Below the pieces are notes generated by a model, which did no database searches, was not told where the DNA came from, and saw only the letters and a program-made list of their open reading frames with translations. Below are positions 1-17,455 of a stretch of 64,000 nucleotides of DNA, piece by piece; within the stretch, counting starts at the first letter, position 1; every line of letters begins with the position of its first letter. The position numbers and the translations under genes are program-made. The DNA is from Epinephelus fuscoguttatus (Eukaryota > Chordata > Actinopteri > Perciformes > Serranidae): the NCBI RefSeq assembly GCF_011397635.1, contig NC_064770.1:36232598-36296597 (forward strand), in the 5' to 3' direction.

Positions 1-770
1 AGCCATTTAGCCATCACTTTCAGCTAACTATTTTAACCATTTATCCATCACTTTTAGCTTCTCAACCATTTATCTTTTACTTTTAGCTAACTATTTTAGC
101 CATTTATCCATCACTTTTAGCTTCTCAACCATTTATCTTTTACTTTTAGCTAACTATTTTAGCCATTTATCCATTACTTTTAACTATTTTAGCCATGTAG
201 CCATCACTTTTAGCTAACTATTTTAGCCATGTAGCCATCACTTTCAGCTATTTTAGCCATTTAGCCATCACTTTTAGCTTCTCAACCATTTATCTTTTAC
301 TTTCAGCTAACTATTTTAGCCATCACTTTTAGCTAGCTATTTCAACCATTTATCCATTACTTTTAACTTTTTAAACCATTTATCTTTTACTTTTAGCTAA
401 CTATTTTAGCCATTTATCCATTACTTTTAGCTTTTTCGACCATTTATTTTTTGCTTATGGCTAACTATTTTGACTACATAGCCACTTTTAGCTATTTCAA
501 CCATTAATCTATTAGGCTACTTTCAGCTATTTAAAATGTAATCTCTACATTTAGCAAACTATTTTAACCATTTAGCCATAAATATTTCAGCTATTTATCC
601 ATTACTTTTAGCTTTTTCAACCATTTATTTAAGTAGCTAATTATTTCAACCATTTATCAATTACTTTTATCTTACTATTTCAAACATATATCTTTTACTT
701 GTAGCTAGGTATTGTAACAATTAATGTATTACTTTAAGCTAACTTTGTAGACTTCTCTCTTCACTTGCTA
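1..770. repeat. AT-rich tandem array, unit ~31-34 bp (array A)
   Basis: The stretch is built of degenerate tandem copies of a unit with the core ACTTTTAGCTAACTATTTT followed by a CCATTTATCCAT-type segment. Copies differ by small substitutions and by alternation of TTTAGCC with CTCAACC. The array is cut by the window edge, so its true length is unknown. It fades after about 770 near the word CTTGCTAACTAG (764-775). A related array with the same unit and the same exit word lies at about 53080-54920. It probably sits in a mast1 intron, because a mast1 exon follows at 1092. No coding potential is seen. Confidence 0.85.
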
Positions 771-1091
771 ACTAGATTTCATGCACATTAATCTCAAAGC
801 GTGGTGTCACAGTTGTCTCAATATATCGATAGATTTTTCCTTTACATCCTAATTTTGTATTTTCCATATTAGCTGAGCTACTTCACAATCTTCCCACCTT
901 TCCCCAGGCACCTTTCACTGACCTAGAACACTAAGTGTCGTCCTGCCTGTAGCCTCACAGATTGAGTTTACCCAAATAAGTCAACTTCTGTCTGAGTCAA
1001 AGTTGCTCTGCTTGCTTTAGGGCTGCAGTCATTACCTGTCTGTCTTTGTCTCCCCCTCTTTCCCCCTCCTCCCCCATCCTCAACCCTTTAG

Positions 1092-7174
<6,083 letters not shown>

Positions 7175-7760
7175 TGAGAACGAGTCAGACTCTCCCATGT
7201 AATGCCTTTTACTGTAGCATCACACTGACATATCATGAATTAACATGACTGTTGAATGAAGGGGAGACGTAAATGCCTGAAGAAATAACACCAAATAGAT
7301 GACAACGTGACATGTAGACACGCGAGATGTGAACATCCACCATGTTGGAATATGTGCACACATGGTATCATAATGTAGGCCCGTGTATGTACTGTATGTT
7401 CAATGTGTTGTATATAGGAGAAAAAAAATGCATATGTCTTAATGCATGTCCGACACTGTACATGGAAAATGAAAGAATATTTAAAAAGATGAGAAATATA
7501 AAGCAGACCTTAAGGTGGTGAACACTGTGAACAACTTATCAACAGGCAAACTGTGTGTAAACAAGCAGGTTTCTGTTATCAATGGGCATTACTTGCATTT
7601 CAGATCAGCTCCAGTGCCATCGTTCAGTTCACTTCAAATTGTACTTCCTGTGTTTTGGTTACTAAAAGAGTTCAGGCTCGTAAAAAGTCGTCAAGAATAC
7701 AAACATACTGAAAACTGGACCAAGAGCCCAGTCGACAGAATAAATGCTGGCATTGTACGT
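7175..7760 (+). other. mast1: mast1 3' UTR, proximal part, with poly(A) signal
   Basis: Sequence after the mast1 stop codon. A Pumilio-type element TGTATATA lies at 7409-7416. A canonical AATAAA is at 7739-7744, followed by TG/T-rich sequence, so a proximal transcript end near 7765 is plausible. A second AATAAA with a stronger downstream GT-rich element lies at 11687-11692, so the UTR may be much longer. The 3' end is inferred, not shown. Confidence 0.55.
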
Positions 7761-7974
7761 TTCTGCAAGTCATACTTCATCCTTACATTTTTATGTTTTT
7801 ATGTAGTGGAACTTTTGTTTCAACAACGTTTTGGCTAATGTTTGTTCAGGTTTAGGCACAAAAACCACTTGATTATGTTTAGATTATGGCTAAAAATAGC
7901 TTTGGCGGCACAATCCCAGCTGCACACGTGATGTCTTGTTAAGAAATACCTTGTCATGCCACAATCCCTGCAGG

Positions 7975-9130
7975 AAACACACCGACACGTTGTTACAAAA
8001 CACCCATGTTTGGAGCCCATTAAATTTAAAGCCTAAAAAGCCAAATAAAACACAGCGACAGGTTGCTACAAAACACCCTTGTTTGGAGTGTTAAAAGCTG
8101 ATGGGAACACACCGACAGTTAGCTACAAAACATCCACGTTTAAAGCCTTATACGTTTGGAGCTTAAAAAGCTAATGGAAACACACTGGCAGGTAATTTCA
8201 AAACATCCTTGTATTTCTTGCCTAAAAAGCCAAAGGAAACACACTGACCGGTCGCTACAAAACACCAACATTTGGAGCCTTAAAAGCCAACTGAAACACA
8301 GCAACAGGTCACTACAAAACACCCATGTTTGGTGCCAAAAAACCTGACTGAAACATACTGACAGGTTGCTACAAAACACCCATGTTTGGCGCCAAAAAAA
8401 CGGATTGAAACACACTGACAGGTCGCTACAAGCACCCACATTTACGTTTGCAGCCTAAAAGCCAATTGAAACACAGCAACAGCCATAAAAACCAACAGAA
8501 CACAGTGACAGGTTGCTACAAAACACCCATTTTTGGAGCCTAAAAAGCTGATGGAAACACAGCAAGAGGTTGCTACCAAACACTCAAACATTTGGAGCTT
8601 AAAGAACCAATGGAAACATAGCGAGAGGTTGCTACCAAACATCTTATAGAGCCTAAAAAGCCGAATGAAACACAGTAACAAGTTGCTACAAAACACCCTC
8701 GTTTGGAGCCTAAAAACTGATGGAAACACAGCGAGAGGTTGCTACCAAACACTCAAACATTTGGAGCTTAAAGAACCAATGGAAACACAGCAAGACGTTG
8801 CTACCAAACATCTCCTTATAGAGCCTAAAAAGCCAATTGAAACACAGTAACAGGTCGCTACAAAACACCCTCGTTTGGAGCCTAAAAGCTGATGGACACA
8901 GACTGATAGGTAGCTACAAAACACTCATGTTTAGAGCCTGAAAAGCCAATTGAAACACAGATGTAGGTCCCTACTAAACACCCTTGTTTGGACCCTAAAA
9001 AGCTAAATGAAAGACATTGACAAGTTGCTACAAAACACACAAACATTTGGTGACTGCAAAGCTGATGGACTCACACTGACAGTAGCTACAAAACACAGTT
9101 TGGAGCCCAATACACCGCTGGAAACACAGT
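7975..9130. repeat. ~60 bp minisatellite downstream of mast1 stop (array B2)
   Basis: About 19 degenerate copies of the same unit family as the array in the last mast1 intron, in the same orientation (words GGTTGCTACAAAACACCC, GTTTGGAGCCTAAAAAGC, GGAAACACAGCAA). A three-unit higher-order block starting TGCTACCAAACACTCAAAC at 8571 recurs at 8740 (169 bp). The reverse strand stays open in pieces (for example 8140-8439), giving a repeated Cys/Phe-rich peptide that is not a gene. Confidence 0.88.
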
Positions 9131-10046
9131 ATTGACTTGCTAAAACTTGTTTGTTGGTCTTGTGGAGTGGTCTGCAGCTTGGCAGGCGTATTACCGAGGT
9201 GTCATGCCATCCACCAGTTCATGTTGATATACATATGAAACCTATAAATATATTGATAGTTTGCAGAAACATACAGTGCCAACATTTCCTTCTGGTGACT
9301 GGGCTGCCAAAAGACCAAAATGCTTGCACTGATGGAATTCGGTGAATCAGCTGACGTGCTTCAGATCTGTTAAAGGGCTGAATCTGAGTGGAATAGAAAG
9401 AGGTAGATTAGACGAACATGCACAGGGACACTATGCAATGTGCTAATAATGCCACTTTTCTTTTGTTTGTTTGTTTTTGGTGTCCCCAGTTACCGAGTTT
9501 ACATTGTGCTCCAGGCAGGAAGAGAAGACGGAGGAAAGCGTTGCAATAAGCCGAGCAAACACATTTTGTTTTAAATGTCGTCTCCACTGATCGTAGTGAA
9601 ATGTGCAATTGTATAGTTAAGGCTGTTACGAGAAAACTTCACCTGCAGAATCACCATGTGTTGATCAGTTACTCTCCTTGTGCTACCTTGAATTCGTGAA
9701 GAAAACCTCTGCCTATGAGCTTAAGCAGAGTTCAAACGCATGCATGAGACTGAACTGACGTGTTTAAAATAGTAAGGTTTGCACGTGTTGCACGTGTTTG
9801 GGAAACACTGAGGATGTGACCGGATAAATGAGACTCGGATTGTACTGCATGAGTTTGATGAAAGAAACAGATGGTTTGATTTAGTTTTGCTGTTGTTAAA
9901 CAGGATCTGTGTTCACTTCAGTTCATGCAAGAAAAAGAAAGTTTTCTTCAGGAATTCAAGGTATCATGCAGTGTTGGTTTTGTCTGCAATTTTTCATTTT
10001 TAAGTAATTCAAGCCATAACTAAATTAAAATTAGCTAAATTAAATC
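9131..10046. other. Non-coding stretch, possible long mast1 3' UTR
   Basis: No splice-consistent coding exon and no clear repeat family were recognised. Composition is ordinary for teleost intergenic or UTR sequence. If the distal poly(A) site at 11687 is used by mast1, this stretch would be 3' UTR. Otherwise it is intergenic. Confidence 0.4.
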
Positions 10047-10170
10047 GGGCAGAGAGGTGGCGTAATGGTTAGCAAGAGGGTTCCTGGTTTGAACCCAGGG
10101 TGGGGGAGCCCTTCTGTGCAGAGTTTGCACGTTCTCCCCGTGTCAGCGTGGGTTTCTCCAGGTGCTCGGA
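10047..10170 (+). mobile_element. SINE-like element with tRNA-type head
   Basis: The head GTGGCGTAATGGTTAGCA resembles a Pol III A box, and GGTTTGAACCC at 10086-10096 is a good B box. The body (CTGTGCAGAGTTTGCACG, TCCCCGTGTCAGCGTGGG) is a widespread teleost repeat. A second copy in reverse orientation lies at 26126-26465. It is not a functional tRNA gene, because no complete cloverleaf can be drawn. Confidence 0.7.
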
Positions 10171-11680
10171 AGTGTGCACCAAAACAACCAGGCTGAGACG
10201 TTCTTGAAGAGGTGGTCTCAGTCTGGTTACAAACAAACTCTGGTGCAGTTCGTTTGTGGTGAGAAGGTGTTCCGATGAGCAGCGCTAAAATCAACCTGCG
10301 TAGTTGTCCCTCCATTGTGACATTAGAAAGTGTCACATTTATCTTGCAAGTGTACTCTTCTTCAACGTTTGCTTTACTTCCTGGATTTTTCCCACATGGA
10401 AATTCTGACCAATCAAGAGCAGCTTTCTCACACAAGGCATTTGATCTGGTCCTCTTGTAAATGCTGCTGTGAGAACACCAACCAACTCTAGGCAATTATA
10501 CAACTTTGGAACAAAATGAGTCCCTGATTCAGACCAAAGGAGACCACTCTAGGGCTGAAAGCACCTTAAATATTAGGCGATTAGGGCCTTGAATTTGGAG
10601 CTACGCCTCTGGCAGTGAGTCACAGATATACAAATGATCATTTTGCAGGTGAAGACTTCCTTTAAGTGAATTGTGTGGTGTGTTCAGAGTCCAGTGAGGA
10701 GACAGAGTGTGTAAAGAAACATAATGAAAGTCGCACTTATAGGAGAGTCGTCTAGAAACGCTCCTTCACTCACTCTTTTCTATTTATGCAGATGTATATT
10801 GTGTAATGTTTCGTGTGAAGGAAAGTGCCAGTCTTTTTATTTCTTTAGAGATGATGTGATTTTTCTTTTTAATTTTTTTTTTTGTTTGTTTACACTTCAA
10901 TGTATAAAATTATGCAATCCAACAGTGCCCAGTTTCATAAATGGAGCACCCTTGTCAGTGACACAGTAGTAGACTCTACACAAAGGCAGGAGTAGATGTG
11001 CTGGTGAGGTCTGGTTTGTTTGTGTGTTACAAAGAAATGATGGCCATAGTTTTGGGAGGCTCAGACTTGTCTCAGACTGCCACCTTGTGGACGATGTCAG
11101 GTCATACCAAAAGTCCTGAGGCACAAAGAAAGAGGTGTACATTTCATACATTATTCTGATGCATCATTTCAGTCAGTTTACAGTCTGAGTTTAAAGTCTT
11201 TATTTAATCCATTAGGCTGTAGAGGACAGCGGACGTTAACCCAACCTTTGGATCTTTGTTTTTTGTGTGTGACGTGAAAAAATTGCACTTTATTTTGTGT
11301 CAAATATTTTTATTTACTGGTGTTATATATTTATTTGATAATTTTTCTATTTGTTCTATTTATTGAACTTTTTTAATTTATTTATTCGAGCATTTTTACG
11401 TCATCAGTCAGTGAATTTCTGCTTTACTACTGATGTTAGTGATTTATACATTTTACATTTAGTCTAAGAACCCGACCAAATCTGCGTGGCTCCCCTGTCG
11501 TGTGCGGCTCATCCCATGTGTCTGACGTTGTGATTATTGCTGTCATGTCCATCTTTGTCCAAGTGTTTGACTTTTCTTTTTTTACAGCGACAACTTTCTG
11601 ACTGTTGTTGTCCTTTACATCGCTTCATATTAATTAACCACTGTTGTGAGAAAACCAATGCAAAAAAGCCTGTAGAGCAG

Positions 11681-11730
11681 AGATGTAATAAAATGCAGAG
11701 AAACTCCTCAATGTGTCTTTTATGTTGTTT
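11681..11730 (+). promoter_or_regulatory. Candidate distal poly(A) site (mast1?)
   Basis: AATAAA at 11687-11692 is followed within 35 bp by the GT-rich tract TGTGTCTTTTATGTTGTTTG. This is the arrangement expected of an efficient cleavage site. The upstream 400 bp is AT-rich with ATTTA words, as in long neuronal 3' UTRs. No other + strand gene lies between it and the mast1 stop, so mast1 is the natural candidate, but the link is inferred. Confidence 0.45.
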
Positions 11731-11814
11731 GAGATAAAACAATGACATGATGGGTATAAACTGGTTCAGAATCAGCACCATTATGTTGCCACTTTACTTT
11801 TTTGGAAAACTTTT

Positions 11815-13025
11815 ACTCAGACGTGTGGTCTCGAGTCACATGACTTGGACTTGAGTCAGACTTGAGGCACAAATTTGACTTTAGACTTGACTAAATCAAA
11901 AAAGACTCACAATTTGAATTGAACTTTAACACCAGTGACTCGTGACTTCACTTGGACTTGAACCTTTTGACTTAAAAATACTTGATACCTTCCTTCAAAC
12001 TCAAAGATTAAAAAACATGTTTTAAAAAGTGTGATTCAATTAATTTCCCTTCATTGAATCATCATTAACACTTTTCATTCCCAGCAAGTTGACACTTGGC
12101 TCCCCAGATCCACTAACAGCATCCAATCAAGTTGCAGGAGAGAACCAAGAAGAAAATATACCAAAGATAATTTTGTTTGCATACAACAACCATGTGGTAA
12201 TTTAAGTTTGCAAAATGTGTGGATTGAAAACTGCAGAAACTCAGTAACCACCAACTTTGTTTGACATTTGAAGTTGCACAAAGAGCAGACAGTGGTGTAA
12301 GGAAGTTACAACGGGCCCCAGTGCACATTACTGTGTACGTATTGTCTTGACAGAGACTCAACACTGAATGTACATATTACCCAGCAGTCATCACTGCCTA
12401 TCTGATAAAAATGTCAAAGAAAGCAAGAAAATAATCATTGAAATTTACTGTTTTATGGTTTATTTATAGATTTTAAAGCTGATACAGAGAAAGCATATGA
12501 TTTTATTTTAGATACCCACTGACTATTAAAAAATAAATAAATAAATAAAAAAATAAAAACCATGACACAGACTGGTTTGCACTTTTGAGGACATATATAA
12601 CAAATGGCACCATTTTTAAATTAACAATAGTGTTTTTTAAAAATGATTTATCCTTGAATAAAGGTATGTTTCCAAGGTGGCAATCTAAATCATTTGCAAG
12701 GGCCCGCTCTCTCTAGGGGCCCCTCCACCCCTCTATATTTTTGCCTCTGCTTTAGAATAATATTAACACAGTTAACAGGCTGGTGCTAGTTAACACAAGC
12801 TTAACAGCTATGTAACTTTTTAACAAACAAACTTGTTTTAACAAACTTAAATTTGAAAAAAAGAAAATCATGATTTTTGTAAAATTACAAATATTCTGTC
12901 GCTAAAATGGCGGTACATTTGGTGACAAGTGCATTATGACTTGTTCAGGACTCGAAACTCAAAGTTTAGGACTTGGTTCTCTTCGGTGTGAACTTGGGAC
13001 TTGAGTGCAAAGACTTGCAAGACAA
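11815..13025 (+). repeat. Dispersed ~1.2 kb repeat (copy 1), interrupted
   Basis: Begins with runs of CTTGGACTTGAGTCAGACTTGAGG and ends with GACTTGTTCAGGACTCGAAACTC...GGGACTTGAGTGCAAAGACTTGC. A partial copy in reverse orientation lies at 44675-45110 in a smarca4 intron. The shared parts include CGTATTATGACTTGTT-type and AACTCAAAxTTTAGGA words and an internal segment around 12215-12290. The middle (about 12295-12790) has no counterpart in the second copy and includes a GGGCCCCAGTGCAC segment, so it is probably a later insertion. The family is not identified. Confidence 0.6.
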
Positions 13026-13299
13026 TGTAATAGTAGTAGTAGTAGTAGTTGTAGCAGTAGTGTTGTTTTTGATGCAGTAATGTGTTTAATGTTGCAGATC
13101 AATAAATAAAGTATTTGAATTTGTAATAATAATTCATAATTTATCAATTAATAATCTTAATCTGCAGAGTATCTACAGCTGTCAGGTAAATGTAAAGACT
13201 ATATTAACCTCTAAAATGCGGCGGAATAAAAGTATAAAGCTGCAGAAAGTGTAAATACTCAGTGAATTCTTACAGTACCTGAACTTCCTGGAGGATTAC

Positions 13300-13420
13300 C
13301 AGGCCTCGCTGTGATTGGTCCTCTCTTAACCAATCAGAGCGCAGCAGACACGTGACCAGTATAAACAGGAAGTGTCCCGCTGCTCCGGCCGTTGAGCGGT
13401 GAGCGGAGATTATTTGACAC
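13300..13420 (+). promoter_or_regulatory. atg4d: Probable atg4d promoter with CCAAT boxes, CLEAR-like E-box and ETS site
   Basis: Upstream of a likely first exon there is an inverted CCAAT (ATTGG, 13314-13318) and a direct CCAAT (13330-13334). An E-box CACGTGAC at 13349-13356 matches the core of the TFEB/TFE3 CLEAR motif. A TATAAA-like word is at 13360-13365 and an ETS core CAGGAAGTG at 13366-13374. The cluster is GC-richer than its surroundings. It is assigned to atg4d because the next + strand gene acceptor is the atg4d exon at 17410. The exact start of transcription is not visible. Confidence 0.55.
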
Positions 13421-13510
13421 AAACCAAAGGAAAACAGCCGAGCAGCTTCAGACATGTTCACCTAATGACGTGTTTTTAATTAAAGACGAGAGGACGATGA
13501 ACGAGTGAAG
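13420..13510 (+). other. atg4d: Putative non-coding exon 1 of atg4d
   Basis: The segment after the promoter-like cluster ends in a good donor, GAAG|GTAACA, at 13510/13511. It holds three minimal upstream ORFs: ATG at 13454 (stop ends 13465), ATG at 13465 (overlapping the previous stop as TAATG, stop ends 13479) and ATG at 13497 (stop ends 13508). Joining to the acceptor CTCCGTAG at 17402-17409 would give a spliced 5' UTR. The 3.9 kb first intron would hold a Tc1 relic and a LINE fragment. The boundary on the 5' side is a guess. Confidence 0.5.
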
Positions 13511-14170
13511 GTAACACACTCATTTCATGTTTTAATACGTTATTAAATCCTCGCAGTTTAGCTGCGAGCGGACGGACTGTGAAGTTGAAGCGCTGAAGTT
13601 AGAAATAGTTCGGTGACAGTTTCACCAAAACATTTTCACACCTCGAGTTATATTTAATTTGTAGTTTCTTATAATTGTGGTTGTCAAATGTTCAGTTTAT
13701 GTTTTTGTACGACGTCACTGTCACGTAACTGCGTTGTAAACTAACTGATGTTTGTATTGGAGGGTTAGTGAGGGTGAACAGGGTCAGACTGGTTGTGACA
13801 CACTGCACATAACACTTTGACAAACTATAACTAAGTATATTTACTCAAATATTGTACTTTTTTAAAGGTACTTTACTGGAGTGTTTCCATTTTATACTAC
13901 TTCATACTCCTAACATTACTCCACCACATTTTAAAGGCAACTGTTGATCTTTTTACTCCACTACAATGTATCTGATGGCTTTAATTACTTTGCACATTTA
14001 GATTATTAAAACAATATATAAATGTACTAATGAATTAAGATATATTATTATGGGTTAAGCCTCCCAGCAGGATATAAAGTAGTTGATATTAGCATCACCT
14101 TTACCAGCTACAACATCAAAGTGTTATGGTGTTAATGCTTCAGTAATTATAGTCCAGTAATGTACATATA

Positions 14171-15340
14171 CAGTGTCATGCAAAAGTTTGGGCATCCCTG
14201 GGCAAAATGTCAAAATACTGACTTAACTACTTTGTGTAATTAAGTAAGCAGAAGATCAACTGATCTCCAAAAGTTATAAAGTTATAGATGACACATTTCT
14301 TCAGTGTTTCAAGCAAGATTACTTTTTAATTTCAATCGTTTACAGTTTCTAAAATAACAAAAAAATGAAAAGGGCCTGAAGCAAAAGTTTGGGCACCCTG
14401 CATAAACACTTTTTGTATCCAGCTCAGAGTCTTTCAGTTCTTGTTTGGATGATTTTCTTCTAGCTCTGTGAGATTCTTGGGCCGTCTTCATGCACTGCTC
14501 TTTAAGGTCTATCCACTGTTTAGGATCATTGTCCTGTTGTGGAAGCCATCCTCTCTTCAGCTTCAGTTTTTGATGTGATGTTTGCTTCCAGAATTTGCTG
14601 GAATTTAACAGAATCCATTCTTCCCTCTACCTGTGAAATGTTCCTCATGCCACTGGCTGCAACACAAGTCCAAAGCATGATCCATCCTTCTGTTTTTTGC
14701 TCATTGCATACAAAAAGTTCTATTTTAACTTCATCGGTCCACAGGACTTGTTTCCAAAAAGCATCAGGCTTATTTCGATGTTCCTTTGCAAACTTCTGAT
14801 GCTGAATTTTGTGGTGAGGACACAGGAAATGTTTTCTTCTGATGACTCTTCCATGAAGGTCATATTTGTACAGGTGTGGCAGCACAGTAGAACAGTGCAC
14901 CACCACTCCAGAGTCTGATGAATCTTCCTGCAGGTCTTTTGCAGACAAACAGGACTTTTGATTTGTCTTTCTAACAATCCTACGAGCAGCTCTCTCACAA
15001 AATTTTCTTGATCTTCCAGACCCCAGCTTGACCTCCACAGTTCCTGTTAACTGCAATTTCTTCATGACATGACGAACTGAGGAAACAGCTCCCTGAAAAC
15101 ACTTTGCTGTCTTCTTATAGTCTTCATCAGTTATTTTAGTTTTCAGAGTGCTAGGCAGCTGTTTAGAGGAGCCCAAGGCTGCTGATTGTTGGGACAAGGT
15201 TTCAGGAGTCATAGTATTTACAAAGCTTTGAAATTTGCATCAGCTGGCCTTTCCTAATGATGACTGTGAACAAGCCAGAGCCTTAGAAAGCTAATTAAGG
15301 TCTGAGACACTGTTAAAAGTCATGTGAGAGTCAATGATAA
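14171..15340 (-). mobile_element. Tc1-like DNA transposon relic, one end lost
   Basis: Starts next to a TA (14169-14170) with the teleost Tc1 terminal repeat CAGTGTCATGCAAAAGTTTG. An internal direct copy of GCAAAAGTTTGGGCACCCTG is seen near 14381. On the other side the family body continues to about 15340 (CTAATTAAGGTCTGAGACAC), but no matching terminal repeat follows, so that end is truncated or overwritten. The element lies in the presumed first intron of atg4d and is oriented against it. Confidence 0.88.
14405..15212 (-). pseudogene. Tc1-like transposase pseudogene
   Basis: On the minus strand from ATG 15212, an open frame of 228 codons encodes an HTH region and the start of the DDE domain, with WTDE holding the first catalytic Asp. 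The frame then breaks near 14530. The continuation with DNDPKQW (second catalytic Asp region) and the C-terminal helix (KSSKQELKDSELD) is found in another frame down to about 14405. The single shift plus the loss of one terminal repeat makes it non-autonomous. It is about 270 residues against the usual ~340, with part of the central domain missing. Confidence 0.85.
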
Positions 15341-16189
15341 AATGATAAGCTTATGAAGTTATTTAACTTCCGCATTTTTCAAGATGGAACCAGTGGTTCT
15401 CCGTCTGTTTGGATTGTGACAGCAACAAAAAAGACAGCAACAAAAAGAGTATTCAGCTCAACCCGAGCTGAAACTGTCTAATATTTTAATCTCTGCTGCA
15501 CGTCACAAGCGTCCTGTATCTCCCCGACCATGTGATGTCTTAGAGGCAGCAGCTAGATGTGGTTGAACATGGAGCACCAGCAGCTAAATGAACATATCTG
15601 ACATTCCTGGAGTCACAGGACGCAGTCACATGGTTTATCTTCACTTACAGTCATGGAGTATTATTGACTCTGCTGTTGTTAAAATTACCATCAGATCCAG
15701 GGGCAGATCTCGTCTGTTTGAAGACAAAAATAATATAAATATCTGCATATGGCTGCATCAGCCTTCAGGGTCTTGTGTCTGTGGAGGGATCACTGAACTC
15801 TGACCTGCAGCCCTTCACTGCATGTCATCCCCTCTTCTCCCTCCTTTACACTCAACCTGTCCTAGCTAATGAAAGCCATAAACATAACCTTAAAAAAGAA
15901 AAAACTAAATGAATAACTTAACTTTTTTAAGGTCATTCAGTCCTTCATTACACATCTTTGAATGAACACAAATGTAACTGCACAAATTTACGAAACAGCC
16001 TTTAAAATAACCGTCTTTCATATGAAGAAGATATTTTTAAAAAACTTCCTCAAAAGACTTTTTACTATATATAATACAAAATAATTCCCCCTCTAATATG
16101 TGTTTTATATTTCTGTGAAAACATCAACACATTTCTCCTTCAAACAGCTGATTTGTTCAAGTTTTTTGCCAAAAAGTACATTTAAACAT

Positions 16190-16905
16190 ATCCATCCATT
16201 TTCAACAGCTTATCCGAAGCAAAGCACCCCAGACGTCCCTCTCCTCAGCAACACTTTCCAGCTCCTCCTGGGGGACCCCAAGGTGTTCCCAGGCCAGATG
16301 AGATATGTAATCCTTCCAGTGGGGCCTCCTACCAGTGGGATGTGCCCTGAACACCTCTAACAGGAGGTACCCAGGAGGATCCTGATCAGACGCCTGAGCC
16401 ACCTCAACTGACCCCTTTCGACGCGAAGGAGCAGCGGCTCTACTCCGAGCTCCCTCTGGATGTCGGAGCTCCTCACCCTATCTCTAAGGCTGAGCCCAGA
16501 CACCCACAGAGGAAACTCATTTCGACCGCTTGTATCTGCGATCTTATTCTTTCAATCAGTACCCAGAGCTCATGACCATAGGTGAGGGTTGGGACGTAGA
16601 TGGTCTAGTAAATCGAAAGCTTTGCCTTCTGGCTCAGCTCCCTGACAGTCCGGCGCAGCGCCTGTATCACTGCAGAAGCCGCACCAAACCACCGATCCAT
16701 CTCATGCTCCATTCTACCCTCGCTCGAGAACAAGAGCCAGAGATTCTTGAACTCCTTAGCTTGAGGCAGTAACTCTCCCAATCCAGAGGGGGCAATCCAC
16801 TTCCGACAGAGAACCATGGCCTCGGATTTGGAGGTGCTGACTCTCATCCTGACCACTTGACATTCGTCTGCAAACTGCCCCAGTGCATGCTGGAGATCAT
16901 GGTGT
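16190..16905 (-). mobile_element. LINE fragment: C-terminal end of a non-LTR reverse transcriptase
   Basis: On the minus strand, the stretch about 16600-16905 reads QFADECQVVRMRVSTSKSEAM...GELLPQAKEFKNLW...SEGRMEHEMDRWFGAASAV. This is the region after the catalytic YADD in teleost LINE reverse transcriptases. The part at 16202-16402 reads GYLLLEVFRAHPTGRRPHWKDYISHLAWEHLGVP, the usual C-terminal tail. Frame breaks separate the pieces. The 5' end with the YADD is absent, the normal result of target-primed truncation. Clade not assigned. Confidence 0.85.
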
Positions 16906-17409
16906 GATGAACGGCGGCATATTTAAATATATCATAACATCATAATTTACCTTTGCCAAATGTTTAATTTATTGAAAAGAGCTTGAACGCATCGTAGTAG
17001 CTCGATGCAACCTCTGTCAGAAGTTGGTTCAGCCACCAGCTGCTAACAGCTAACAGCTAATGTTAACTAGCTCTTCTCTCTGTTTGTCCCAAATACGTTT
17101 TCTATCGTCCTCAGTGGATGTCGTCTTATTTGCTGATAGGCCGATTGCAGTCAACAGGCAAATATCAGCCGATACTGATGATTATTACACACAGATCTAC
17201 CAGAAAGAGACAGACAACCACAAAAGATGCATAACAACTACAAAGAGATGCAAAAAAAGCCACCACAAAGTCTGCGTGTCTTGTTCCTGTGTTGGAGACG
17301 TGGTGGAGCCTTTTGCATATCTGTGCCCAGGAGCCCGTAGACTCATAATCCACCCGTGCTCCTGTCACATGTAATAATGTTGTGTAATGTTCCTTCTGTG
17401 TCTCCGTAG

Positions 17410-17455
17410 GCTGTTATGGAGATAAGGAGCAGGTCCTCTGGTCTTGATCACCGTC
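17410..17455 (+). other. atg4d: atg4d exon 2, 5' UTR part with overlapping uORF
   Basis: The acceptor CTCCGTAG ends at 17409. An upstream ATG at 17416 has a strong context (G at -3, G at +4). It opens a 16-codon ORF that ends with TAA at 17464-17466, overlapping the main start ATG at 17456 in a different frame. An overlapping uORF of this kind usually lowers translation of the main frame (established principle); its effect here is inferred. Confidence 0.6.

Noticed and set aside
1..770. Regularly spaced ~31-34 bp repeats reminiscent of a CRISPR array
   Set aside because: There are no unique spacers, units are contiguous and degenerate, and the host is a vertebrate nuclear genome.
8140..8924. 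Minus-strand ORFs with repeated Cys/Phe-rich peptide (WVFCSNLSVCF type), possible repeat protein
   Set aside because: The peptide repeat mirrors the ~60 bp minisatellite period, which is close to a multiple of three. Copies are interrupted by stops and the same occurs in the intronic array.
10047..10170. tRNA gene candidate (A and B boxes)
   Set aside because: No complete cloverleaf or acceptor stem. The body matches a dispersed SINE-like repeat with a second copy at 26126-26465.
17444..17455. Start of ATG4D four codons upstream
   Set aside because: It would require a TTG start. The ATG at 17456 has a G at -3 and gives an ATG4D-like N-terminus.
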